A DNA stretch of 64,000 nt from Streptomyces silvae (GTDB lineage Bacteria; Actinomycetota; Actinomycetes; Streptomycetales; Streptomycetaceae), in the NCBI RefSeq assembly GCF_016745505.1, contig NZ_JAERUC010000204.1:1-64000 (forward strand), in the 5' to 3' direction. Under the pieces are notes generated by a model, which was not told the DNA's origin, searched no databases, and saw only the letters and a list, made by a program, of their open reading frames with translations. A program made the translations under genes and the position numbers. Positions 34,677 through 42,435 of the stretch are shown here, in pieces. How positions within the stretch are numbered: position 1 is the stretch's first letter; every line of letters begins with the position of its first letter.

Positions 34677-34815
34677 CGATCACGGTCACCCCTGGCGCGC
34701 ACTGTTCCTATCGCCATCGCCATCGCCATCGCCCGGAGCGGGGCGGTGTGGTGCTCGGTCCGCCGGTCCGTTGTGACCGTTTGCCAGACCTGATGGCCGG
34801 CGCCAGGCTGGAACC

Positions 34816-35844
34816 ATGGAGCAGGAGCAGGCTTCCAAAACGCTGGCCGGCTGGGCAGTGGGGACTCCCGGTCCGATCGTGGAGGGTCCGCTGGTGCGCG
34901 TGCAGCGCGCGGTGCCCTCGCCAGGGCCGGGTGACCTTCTGCTGAGTGTGGAGGCGTGCGGTGTGTGCCGCACCGATCTGCACCTTGCCGAGGGAGACCT
35001 GCGCCCGCACAGTCCCTCGACCGTTCCCGGCCACGAGATCGTCGGCCGGGTCGCAGCCGTCGGCGAGTCCGTCACGGGCTTCCAGGTGGGTGACCGGGCG
35101 GGTGGGGCGTGGCTGCGCAGCACCTGCGGCCACTGCCGCAACTGCCGGACCGGTCGCGAGAACCTCTGCCCGGCCTCCCGGTACACCGGCTGGGACGCGG
35201 ACGGCGGGTTCGCCGACACCGCCCTCGTACCGGCCGACTACGCATACCGGCTCCCGGAGGATCAGGACGCCGCACTGCTGGCGCCGCTTCTGTGTGCCGG
35301 GATCATCGGCTACCGCGCTCTGCGCCGCAGTGCTCTCCCGCCCGGCGGCCGGCTGGGGATCTACGGCTTCGGGGCCTCGGCCCATCTGGCCGCGCAGATC
35401 GCCCTGGCGGAAGGGGCGACCGTGCACGTGCTGACCCGTTCGGCACGCGCACGTGAACTCGCCACCGACCTGGGAGCCTCCTCGGTGGCCGGTGCCTACG
35501 ACCGCCCGCCCGAGCCGCTGGATTCGGCGATCCTGTTCGCACCGGTGGGAGATCTGGTGCCCGTGGCGCTTGAGGCGTTGGACAGTTCGGGGACGCTCGC
35601 CATCGCGGGCATCCATCTCACCGACATCCCCGTACTCAACTACCGGCGGCACCTCTTCGAGGAACGGAACCTGCGCAGCGTCACCTCCAACACCAGGCAG
35701 GACGGCCGCGAATTCCTGGACACGGCCGCACGGATCGGCATGCGGGTCACCGTCAGCCCCTATCCACTGAGCCGCGCCGACCAGGCTCTGAGGGATCTGG
35801 CCGCCGACCGGGTGAGCGGCGCCGCCGTCCTCGTGCCGGGGTGA
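34816..35844 (+). CDS. Zinc-dependent alcohol dehydrogenase
   Basis: This 342-residue medium-chain dehydrogenase has the catalytic-zinc Cys in [20 protein letters not shown] in [11 protein letters not shown] and the structural zinc cluster [16 protein letters not shown] Rossmann domain ([21 protein letters not shown]) follows. It oxidises alcohols or reduces aldehydes with NAD(P). It resembles the AdhP-type dehydrogenases often found next to universal stress genes in actinobacteria. The start at 34816 begins just before the conserved domain. Confidence 0.9.
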   Translation: MEQEQASKTLAGWAVGTPGPIVEGPLVRVQRAVPSPGPGDLLLSVEACGVCRTDLHLAEGDLRPHSPSTVPGHEIVGRVAAVGESVTGFQVGDRAGGAWLRSTCGHCRNCRTGRENLCPASRYTGWDADGGFADTALVPADYAYRLPEDQDAALLAPLLCAGIIGYRALRRSALPPGGRLGIYGFGASAHLAAQIALAEGATVHVLTRSARARELATDLGASSVAGAYDRPPEPLDSAILFAPVGDLVPVALEALDSSGTLAIAGIHLTDIPVLNYRRHLFEERNLRSVTSNTRQDGREFLDTAARIGMRVTVSPYPLSRADQALRDLAADRVSGAAVLVPG

Positions 35845-35856
35845 CGGCGTTCCTGG

Positions 35857-35887
35857 TCGTGAGCCTGGTGCGTCGTGAGCCTGGTGC
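35857..35887 (+). repeat. 15-bp direct duplication after the dehydrogenase gene
   Basis: TCGTGAGCCTGGTGC occurs twice (35857-35871, 35873-35887), one base apart, in the gap between convergent genes. It is probably a replication slippage product; no function is suggested. Confidence 0.7.
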
Positions 35888-35918
35888 TGGGATGGCGGCC
35901 GGATCTCGGGGCGCCGGC

Positions 35919-36776
35919 TCACACCAGGGGCACCACCGCGACGGGAGCGGGGCTGTGGTGGATGACGGCGTGGGCGACGTGACCGAGACTCACGCCGGGG
36001 AGCCTGCGTGTCCGTCGTCCCACAACCACGAGTTCCGCGTCCCGTGACGCCTCCGCGATCTCGTACGCGGAGGATCCCATCGCCAAGCGGGCTCCGACGT
36101 CCACACCGGGGTACCGTCGCCGCCATGGCGCCAGCAGATCGTCGAGGCCGCCGAGCGCGTGGCTCTCCAGGGTTTCGCGGCCCCCGTGATCCGCGAAGGC
36201 CACGTAGCCGCCGTAGGAGGTGGGCGGTTTCCAGACGTGCAGGAAGTGAAGGGGGAGGCGCCGCCTGGCCGCCTCCGTGAACGAGAACGCCAGCAGGGGT
36301 TCACACGGGTGGTGGATGTCCACGCCCGCCACGATCCCGCCGTGGGCAACCGCCTCCTCGTCCTTGGCGCGCACGAGTACGACCGGCCGCTGTGCCGCGC
36401 CGGCGACCGCGAGGGAGACCGATCCGATGACGAAGCCGAGGACTCCGCCCAGACCTCGTGACCCGAGCACCATGAGGTCTGCCTCGTTCGCTGCGGCGGT
36501 CAGTTCCTCGGCCGCCCGGCCACGCACCCGGTCGACGAGCACATTCAGACCGGGGTGCTCCCTCCGCGCACGGTCCGCCTCGCTCTCCAGCAGGGCTTCG
36601 GCACGTGCGTCGAGTTGCCCGGAGTCCGGGAGGGGCGCCTCCGGCGTGCTCGGCCACTCCTCGACGTGCACCAGCCGGAGCGGTACCTCACGCAGTACCG
36701 CCTCTCCCGCGGCCCAGCGTGTCGCGGCGAGGCTCTCGTCCGAACCGTCCAGACCCACGGTGACCTGTGCTGTCAT
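35919..36776 (-). CDS. Tandem-domain universal stress protein
   Basis: This 285-residue protein has two UspA domains. The first (about 1-145) keeps the ATP-binding pattern GSRGLGGVLGFVIGSVS (G-2X-G-9X-GS). The second (about 150-285) has a weakened version, VVGRRTRRLPGVSLGHV, and may not bind ATP. Tandem universal stress proteins of this type belong to hypoxia and dormancy (DevR/DosR-like) regulons in actinobacteria. It is convergent with the zinc dehydrogenase gene. Confidence 0.9.
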   Translation of the reverse strand: MTAQVTVGLDGSDESLAATRWAAGEAVLREVPLRLVHVEEWPSTPEAPLPDSGQLDARAEALLESEADRARREHPGLNVLVDRVRGRAAEELTAAANEADLMVLGSRGLGGVLGFVIGSVSLAVAGAAQRPVVLVRAKDEEAVAHGGIVAGVDIHHPCEPLLAFSFTEAARRRLPLHFLHVWKPPTSYGGYVAFADHGGRETLESHALGGLDDLLAPWRRRYPGVDVGARLAMGSSAYEIAEASRDAELVVVGRRTRRLPGVSLGHVAHAVIHHSPAPVAVVPLV

Positions 36777-36954
36777 CGCAGCCGCCTCCTCCGCAGTGCT
36801 TCCCGGGACTCCAGGCTCCTACGTGACACGCCTGGAGCGGAGGGCCGTGCAGGTCCCGATCGGGGCCGAACGGCCCCTGCTGACGAATCCGGCTCCCCTG
36901 ACCGTGCGGACACCTCCCAGGGGCGTTCGGTCCGCACTGCCGTACGGCCCCTCC

Positions 36955-37479
36955 CTATGCCTTCAGCACCTCATCGAACCGGGCGTACGCCTCCTGATCG
37001 AACAGCACGAACCGGACCTCGGCGAGGGGAGCGAGCGCCGCCTCGCGGACCGTACGCAGGGCGATCCGGGCGCCGTCGTCGAGCGGCCAGCCGTAGATGC
37101 CCGTCGAGATCGCCGGAAAGGCGACCGTCCGTGCTTCCAGCTCCGACGCCACCCGCAGGGACTCCCGGTAGCAGGAGGCCAGCAGCGCAGAGCGGTCCTC
37201 GGCGCGCGACCACACGGGGCCCACCGTATGAACTACGTACTGCGCAGGCAGACGGCCGGCCGTCGTCGCCACCGCCTGGCCGGTCGGCAGTCCCTTGCCG
37301 TAGTGGGAGGCCCGCAGGTCGCGGCAGGCGGCGAGGATCTCGGGGCCGCCACGCCGGTGGATCGCGCCGTCCACCCCACCGCCGCCGAGGAGTGAGGAGT
37401 TGGCGGCGTTGACCAGGACATCACAGTGCTGTTCGGTGATGTCCCCGTGTACGAGGGTGATCGTCGGTCGTGTCGTCAT
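36955..37479 (-). CDS. Macrodomain protein (O-acetyl-ADP-ribose deacetylase family)
   Basis: This 174-residue single macrodomain protein contains VHGDITEQHCDVLVNAANSSLLGGGGVDGAIHRRGG (adenine and catalytic loop). PAISTGIYGWP (diphosphate loop) follows, the signature of MacroD-type/YmdB hydrolases. These remove ADP-ribose from proteins or hydrolyse O-acetyl-ADP-ribose. It stands alone on the minus strand. Confidence 0.92.
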   Translation of the reverse strand: MTTRPTITLVHGDITEQHCDVLVNAANSSLLGGGGVDGAIHRRGGPEILAACRDLRASHYGKGLPTGQAVATTAGRLPAQYVVHTVGPVWSRAEDRSALLASCYRESLRVASELEARTVAFPAISTGIYGWPLDDGARIALRTVREAALAPLAEVRFVLFDQEAYARFDEVLKA

Positions 37480-37621
37480 GCGGCCATACTGCCGCCCGTC
37501 AGCGGGGCATGCGGGCCAGGTCGTCTGTCCGTCACACGTGCAGCCGGTCAGGTCGGCGATGACTTTGCTCCGGTGGGAGAGTCTGTTCTCCGCACACCCT
37601 TCCGGACAACCACACGGTCCG

Positions 37622-37647
37622 GTCCAGGTGCAATGTCCAGGTGCAAT
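37622..37647 (+). repeat. 13-bp tandem duplication in the leader of the following gene
   Basis: GTCCAGGTGCAAT occurs twice head to tail (37622-37634 and 37635-37647), 37 bases before the start codon at 37684. It could be an operator pair or a slippage product. Confidence 0.65.
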
Positions 37648-37683
37648 GCGGACAGACCACGACTCGTGACAGGAGACTCCCCT

Positions 37684-38349
37684 ATGCCCGGCTCGGAACC
37701 GGCAGCGGATCGCAGTTCAGGGACCACCGTCTGGTCACTGATCCGTAGTGAGCGAGCGGCACTGGCCGCCGATCTTGCGGACCTGTCCGACGATCAGTGG
37801 ACGACTCCGTCACTGTGCGCCGGGTTGACGGTGCGTGAGGTGCTGGCACACCTCACTGCGGGGGCGAGCCTCAACACCGTGCGCTGGCTGGCGGGCGTGA
37901 TCCGCTGCCGATTCGACTTCGACAAACAGGTGGCGATGCGGCTGGCCGAACAGCTCGGCGCGAGCCCGGCCGAGACACTTGACCGGTTTCGGCGCGTTGT
38001 CCCCAGCACAACCAAGCCGCCCCTCCCTGCCGTGGCCATGCTCGGCGAGACGATCGTGCACGCGGAGGACATCCGGCGTCCGCTGGGCATGCGTCGCGAC
38101 TACCCGCTGGAAACCCTCACACGGGTGGCCGAGTACTACCAGGGCTCGGATCTGGTCGTCCTTGCCAGGGGACGCATCCGTGACCTGCGACTCGTCGCAC
38201 ATGACGGCCCGTTCGAGACAGGATCCGGGGCACTCGTGTCCGGCACGACCTTGGCCCTGACGATGGCGATGACCGGGCGCACCGCGTATCTCGACGACTT
38301 GGAGGGCGACGGTGTCGAGTGCCTCCGCGAGCGCTGCGGAACGGCGTGA
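37684..38349 (+). CDS. Maleylpyruvate isomerase / mycothiol-dependent fold protein
   Basis: This 221-residue protein starts with the helical metal-binding domain shared by actinobacterial maleylpyruvate isomerase and DinB proteins (IRSERAALAADLADLSDDQWTTPSLCAGLTVREVLAHLTAG). A late HAEDIRRPLG supplies a further His. Such proteins are mycothiol-dependent isomerases or S-transferases; the substrate is unknown. The ATG at 37684 is chosen as the first start before the conserved domain. Confidence 0.82.
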   Translation: MPGSEPAADRSSGTTVWSLIRSERAALAADLADLSDDQWTTPSLCAGLTVREVLAHLTAGASLNTVRWLAGVIRCRFDFDKQVAMRLAEQLGASPAETLDRFRRVVPSTTKPPLPAVAMLGETIVHAEDIRRPLGMRRDYPLETLTRVAEYYQGSDLVVLARGRIRDLRLVAHDGPFETGSGALVSGTTLALTMAMTGRTAYLDDLEGDGVECLRERCGTA

Positions 38350-38581
38350 CGGTGAAGGCGGCGGGCCCGGCCGAGGGAGGTCGGGCGCGCCTGCCGACAT
38401 GAAGGCTGTTTCAGCGTGACGCAGCGCGCATTCGGTTCACTCGTCGTGGTGGACTCCCGGAGATACGGCGCCGGGCCGGCTCCCGCCATCCCCGCGGGCA
38501 CTCTTCGTTCGGGCGCCTTCAGCCGTGCGATGGCCCATCGGTCCGCAGACAGCCCCTCCCCTCTCAGTCCTCTCAGTCCAC

Positions 38582-39616
38582 TCAGTCCTCGCCCTCCCCT
38601 TCATCCTCCTCGTCGTCTCCCTCGAAGAAGTCACCGACCTCGTCGACGACCTCGGCCGCCACCATTCCGCCGACGACTCCGACGGCCAGGCCCGCCGCCC
38701 CGGCGGCGACGGCGGTGCCCATTCCGGGCCCGGACCGGCCGTGGCCACCGTCGTGGTGGTGTGAGTCGTGACGGTGATCGTCCTTGTGCGCGTAGCCGCC
38801 GTACGGCTCGCCATGGCCGTACGGACTGTGCGCCGCGTAGGAGGACCGGCTCTCGACGAGTTGACGGATCCAGCCGTCGACCTCGGCGTTCCAGTCGTGC
38901 TGCTCGACCCCGTGGTGGCTGACGGTGAAGCGGGTGAGGACATCCTGACCGGCGGAGAAGAGGCCGCCGCGCTTGTCCGCCTCCAGAACGACCTCCATTC
39001 CCCCGGGATGGGCGAGGAAGGTCACCTCGATCTCGTTGACGGTGTGCGCGTACTGCGCGGGCGGGGCGAGCTCGATCTCCTGGAAGAACGGCAACTGCTG
39101 GCCGGTCCCGCCGATATGGCCCAGCTCCAGATCCGCGGTCCTGAAGCCGAAGCCGAGTTGCCCCAGGGCTTCCAGAATCGCCTCCTGGACCGCCAGGGGC
39201 TGCACCGCGAGCGGGTCGAGGTCGCCCTTGTCCCTGGCTCCGGCCACCTCGAGTTCGGTGCGCACCCCGAGCACGACGCCCAGCGGTTGGCCGCGCAGCT
39301 CGGTGACCGGGGTCTCCCACGGCAGCATCACGGAGAACGGGATGCTGCGCTGCTCACCTTCGGCGAGACTGAAGCCCCCGCCGACGGTGAACCGGTCGAA
39401 GACGAGAGCTCCCTCGCTCTCACCGTCCTCATGCTCCGCTTCCACCCTCGCGACCAGCTCCAGAGTGATCCGCTCGATGTCGAAGCCGGCGCCGCCGCCC
39501 GTGAGATGGACGTGCCCGCCGAGGCTGCCGCCCGGCACGGCCGGACCCGGATCGAGGACCGTGTCCACCGAGGGGCCGCCCACACCGAGCGATCCGAGCA
39601 GTCGTTTGAACACCAT
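38582..39616 (-). CDS. Spo0M-like sporulation-control protein
   Basis: This 344-residue protein has the arrestin-like Spo0M domain (about 1-240: VFKRLLGSLGVGGPSVDTVLDPGPAVPGGSLGGHVHL...). A His/Gly/Tyr-rich linker (KDDHRHDSHHHDGGHG), a hydrophobic alanine/glycine stretch and a strongly acidic C-terminus (FFEGDDEEDEGEGED) follow. Bacillus Spo0M influences entry into sporulation; a developmental or stress role in Streptomyces is inferred. I choose ATG 39616; a GTG at 39628 overlaps the ribosome site GGAG. Confidence 0.88.
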   Translation of the reverse strand: MVFKRLLGSLGVGGPSVDTVLDPGPAVPGGSLGGHVHLTGGGAGFDIERITLELVARVEAEHEDGESEGALVFDRFTVGGGFSLAEGEQRSIPFSVMLPWETPVTELRGQPLGVVLGVRTELEVAGARDKGDLDPLAVQPLAVQEAILEALGQLGFGFRTADLELGHIGGTGQQLPFFQEIELAPPAQYAHTVNEIEVTFLAHPGGMEVVLEADKRGGLFSAGQDVLTRFTVSHHGVEQHDWNAEVDGWIRQLVESRSSYAAHSPYGHGEPYGGYAHKDDHRHDSHHHDGGHGRSGPGMGTAVAAGAAGLAVGVVGGMVAAEVVDEVGDFFEGDDEEDEGEGED

Positions 39617-39738
39617 CGCGGCGCTCACTCCTTACATGTACGAATGATTGCGAAAGGCGGCAGAGTTGCGAATGACGGTGGGGTGCCGAGGCCGGACGTC
39701 CCGGTCCACAGCACCCCGCCGGTCGTGCTTACTTGGCC

Positions 39739-39960
39739 TTACTTGGCCGAGGCGTCCAGTGCGGCCAGCGCCTGCGCCCAGCGGACGTACTTCAGCTCGG
39801 CGAGGTCGGCGACCGTCTTGATGCCGAACGCCTGGTCCAGCAGCTCGCCGTCATGGTCCGACACCCCCTTGAGAGCCCCGACAGGCGCCGCGAGAATCTC
39901 GGGCAGGCTCTTGTCGGCCCACGCCTTGTCGAGCACCTTCTCCAGGTCGATCGAAGCCAT
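39739..39960 (-). CDS. Small helical protein of unknown function, next to Spo0M
   Basis: This 73-residue protein (MASIDLEKVLDKAWADKSL...) is predicted to be mostly helical and ends LAALDASAK. The second half, LDQAFGIKTVADLAELKYVRWAQAL, resembles a helix-hairpin-helix style repeat found in DNA- or protein-binding small proteins. AGGAGG lies seven bases before the ATG, strong support for a real gene. It lies 122 bases upstream of Spo0M on the same strand and has a palindromic operator candidate upstream. Confidence 0.75.
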   Translation of the reverse strand: MASIDLEKVLDKAWADKSLPEILAAPVGALKGVSDHDGELLDQAFGIKTVADLAELKYVRWAQALAALDASAK

Positions 39961-40021
39961 GAGAGTCCTCCTGTGGTCGCAGTGAAGGGACCCCCCGGGG
40001 ACCCCCTCAGAGGCGTCTTAT

Positions 40022-40039
40022 TTCTACAAGCATGTAGAA
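40022..40039. promoter_or_regulatory. Operator-like palindrome upstream of the 73-residue gene
   Basis: TTCTACA (40022-40028) and TGTAGAA (40033-40039) form a perfect inverted repeat with a four-base spacer, in an AT-rich patch 62 bases upstream of the start codon. The form suits a TetR- or GntR-type operator. No regulator gene is adjacent. Confidence 0.55.
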
Positions 40040-40518
40040 GCATAGAGGCGGTTCGGCCCGTAGGACCGCCCTCCTGGGGCGCTCGCGGGGGAAAGGCCGA
40101 AAAAAGCCTCACGGGACGTCAACAGGCCCTCTGACAAGGTGATTTTGTGATCCCTTTGCCACGACACCAGGCAGGCCGCGCTCCCCCGCAGCCACACCGG
40201 CTCCACCTGATCCCCCATGCCGAGAAGGAGCAGCAGTCCCTCGGAAGGAGTGGTCCTCGCGGCAGTCGCCGCGCCCCTGCCGGCCCGCAGATTTTGAGCC
40301 AGGCGACGCGGGACAGGCCGCAGAAGGCCGGTGCGTGGAGGTATCGCCGAAGCACGCCGGGCCACCGATCGAGACAGCCACCCGGATCCGCCGCCAGGTG
40401 AGAGCGGCGGTGAGCGGCTACGAGGTGCTGCGGGCCCCGGGGCGGGACGACAGCGCCGCGTCCACATCGCCCTGGGGACCCTGAACCTTGCGGACCTGCA
40501 TGCGGGGCCACACGCGGC
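40040..40518. other. 479 bases without a supported gene
   Basis: Both strands contain open frames of 80-150 codons, but none has a ribosome site or recognisable motif. The DNA may hold remains of an old gene and the 3' untranslated region of the SWIM gene. I see no terminator, RNA gene or repeat. Confidence 0.4.
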
Positions 40519-42435
40519 TCACCCCATGACCGCGGGTTCCGGACAAGGTTCCCAGGCGGCCGCGCACAGGGACTCGGATACGGCGGACGCGTAACGGGCG
40601 GCGGCCAGCCAGTGGGTGGCGAAACCGTCGGTGTCGGCGGGAAGGAGGCGGCCGAAGGCGTCCCGTTCGCGTCGGGCGGCCGAGGCGCACAGGGCGGCGA
40701 GAAGGCCGGCGGCCGTGGGGAGGCCCGCCCGGCGGAGGCGGCGGGCCTCGGCGGAGACATCACCGAGCATGCCGAGGGCGGCGCGGCCTGCCGGGACCGT
40801 CTGCTCGACCCGTCGCTCCAGGAGGTGCAGGGGTGAGTGTGCGCCGGAGTCGCCGGACCCGGGCGGGGCGGGGTGCACAGGGGCGTCCGGGACGGGCAGG
40901 TCCGCGCGGCGCAGACGGTCGAAGCCGAGGTCGATCGTGCCCTCACCCGTGGGGTGCGAGCAGGCAAGGAGGGCGAGCCTGGGATGGAGCGCGGGCAGCA
41001 GGCGGCCGATGATCCGCAGCCGTGTCCCCGGTGCCGTGGCCAGGAGCATCAGGTTGTCGCGGTGGGCCAGCGCGGGGTCGTCGTCGGCGACCGTGAGCCG
41101 GACGGCGGTGCCGCCGTCGCACGACGCGAGCAGGCTGACGCCGCCCGGGTCCCGTACGGCGCCGCGAAGTTCGACGTCCAGGAAGAGCAGGTCACTGCCG
41201 CCGGCGTCCGGGTCCGCGTACCGGGATATGGCGCGTAGAGCCCGTACGGCCTGCTGAAGCGGTGGTGTCTCCCACAGGGCGGCGAGCGGCGGCTCGGTCC
41301 ATGCCGCGCCTCGGGCGGTGACGGCCTTGACTCCCTTCCCGGCGCCCAGCCTGCCGTCCGGTGAGACGGTCGCCCCCGAAACCGCCAGCCCGGCACGGCC
41401 CAGCTCCCGGTGGGTGAGCGCGCTCTCCCCGAGGCGTACGGCACGGTCGGCCACGCCCAGGGCGCGTCCGACACCGCCGGGGGCCACGTCGCCGACCGTG
41501 TACAGGCGGCCGTCGGGTCCGGCGACCCAGGTGCGGGCGCCGCCGTGCCCCGAGTCGGTGACCACGGGTTCGGTGAACAGGCCGTACAGGCGCAGTGAGC
41601 CGTCCGGGCTGTACGGGCGGCGCGCCCGGCCTCTGACGGCAGCCAGCTCCGCACCGGACGCGGTTCCCAACCGGTGTGCGGTCCCCAGGAGTTCGGCCAG
41701 GGCGGTGACGAGGTCCGGGGTGCGGTAGGACGGGTCGCCGGCGCGGGCTGCGCGCAGCAGCGTGACGACGGAGAGCGCGGCGCCCGCGGCGCGCGGCAGG
41801 TGCTGGAGCCGGGCGGTGTGCGCCGCACGGAGAAGCGCCGCCTGGGCGACGGCACCGGCCCCCTCGACTCCGGCTTCCAGCACGGCGGCAGCCGCCGACC
41901 ACACGGCGTCGGCCGCGACACGCTGGGCCGGACTCGCCACGTCGGGCGCGGGGGTGGTGTCGGGCGGCGTGCAGGCGGTGGCGTCGGCCGCGGGGGTGGT
42001 GCTGTCGGGCGCGGAGGCGGTGCCGTACGGCGCGGGGGTGGTGCTCTCGGGGGCGGGGCCGGTGCTCTCGGAAGCGGTGCCGTCGGCGTGCGGTGCGGAT
42101 CCGGCTTCAGCCGGGGCCTCTTGCCCGGTGGGCTCAGGGGCCGGGTCCGCCGCGGGAGCGGCGCAGGCCGCGGCTGCCCGGTGGACGCAGGCCGGGGCGA
42201 GGAGACAGCCGCAGGTGATGGCGTCCGCAGTCGCGACCACGCCGCCCGGGGCGTGCATGCGCAGATCGGTCTCCTCGTCGACCGCGATCGTCACCGTGTC
42301 CCCGTCGCGGTGCGTCGGGCTCGCGCCGAGTTTGGTGACCGCCGCGTCCAGCCGCTTGCGCAGCCGGGGCGAGAGCTCCTCCACCAGCGTGGCCGTGACC
42401 TCCGGCGCGACAGGTGGCAACTGGGCAGCGGTCAT
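40519..42435 (-). CDS. SWIM zinc-finger protein (YehQ-like), last gene of the DUF4132/MoxR/VWA operon
   Basis: This 638-residue protein has a SWIM-type zinc motif CGCLLAPACVH (Cys75, Cys77, Cys83, His85) close to the N-terminus. A Ser/Thr/Pro/Ala-rich linker of about 80 residues follows. The remaining 450 residues form a conserved but unnamed helical/beta region. SWIM motifs bind DNA or proteins. The ATG overlaps the stop of the VWA gene (ATGA). E. coli YehQ, a SWIM protein, is likewise the terminal gene of a DUF4132/MoxR/VWA operon, so the role is probably as an effector or adaptor. Confidence 0.85.
   Translation of the reverse strand: MTAAQLPPVAPEVTATLVEELSPRLRKRLDAAVTKLGASPTHRDGDTVTIAVDEETDLRMHAPGGVVATADAITCGCLLAPACVHRAAAACAAPAADPAPEPTGQEAPAEAGSAPHADGTASESTGPAPESTTPAPYGTASAPDSTTPAADATACTPPDTTPAPDVASPAQRVAADAVWSAAAAVLEAGVEGAGAVAQAALLRAAHTARLQHLPRAAGAALSVVTLLRAARAGDPSYRTPDLVTALAELLGTAHRLGTASGAELAAVRGRARRPYSPDGSLRLYGLFTEPVVTDSGHGGARTWVAGPDGRLYTVGDVAPGGVGRALGVADRAVRLGESALTHRELGRAGLAVSGATVSPDGRLGAGKGVKAVTARGAAWTEPPLAALWETPPLQQAVRALRAISRYADPDAGGSDLLFLDVELRGAVRDPGGVSLLASCDGGTAVRLTVADDDPALAHRDNLMLLATAPGTRLRIIGRLLPALHPRLALLACSHPTGEGTIDLGFDRLRRADLPVPDAPVHPAPPGSGDSGAHSPLHLLERRVEQTVPAGRAALGMLGDVSAEARRLRRAGLPTAAGLLAALCASAARRERDAFGRLLPADTDGFATHWLAAARYASAVSESLCAAAWEPCPEPAVMG

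Noticed and set aside
34710-34731. CGCCAT tandem hexamer
   Set aside because: It is a short simple repeat in a non-coding gap, with no context to support a function.
38562-38590. Nine-base CTCAGTCCT repeats at the end of Spo0M
   Set aside because: The repeats overlap the stop codon and encode nothing beyond it; no regulatory shape is visible.
40024-40467. Possible gene or IS remnant in the gap after the 73-residue gene
   Set aside because: No transposase motif, terminal inverted repeat or ribosome site could be found.
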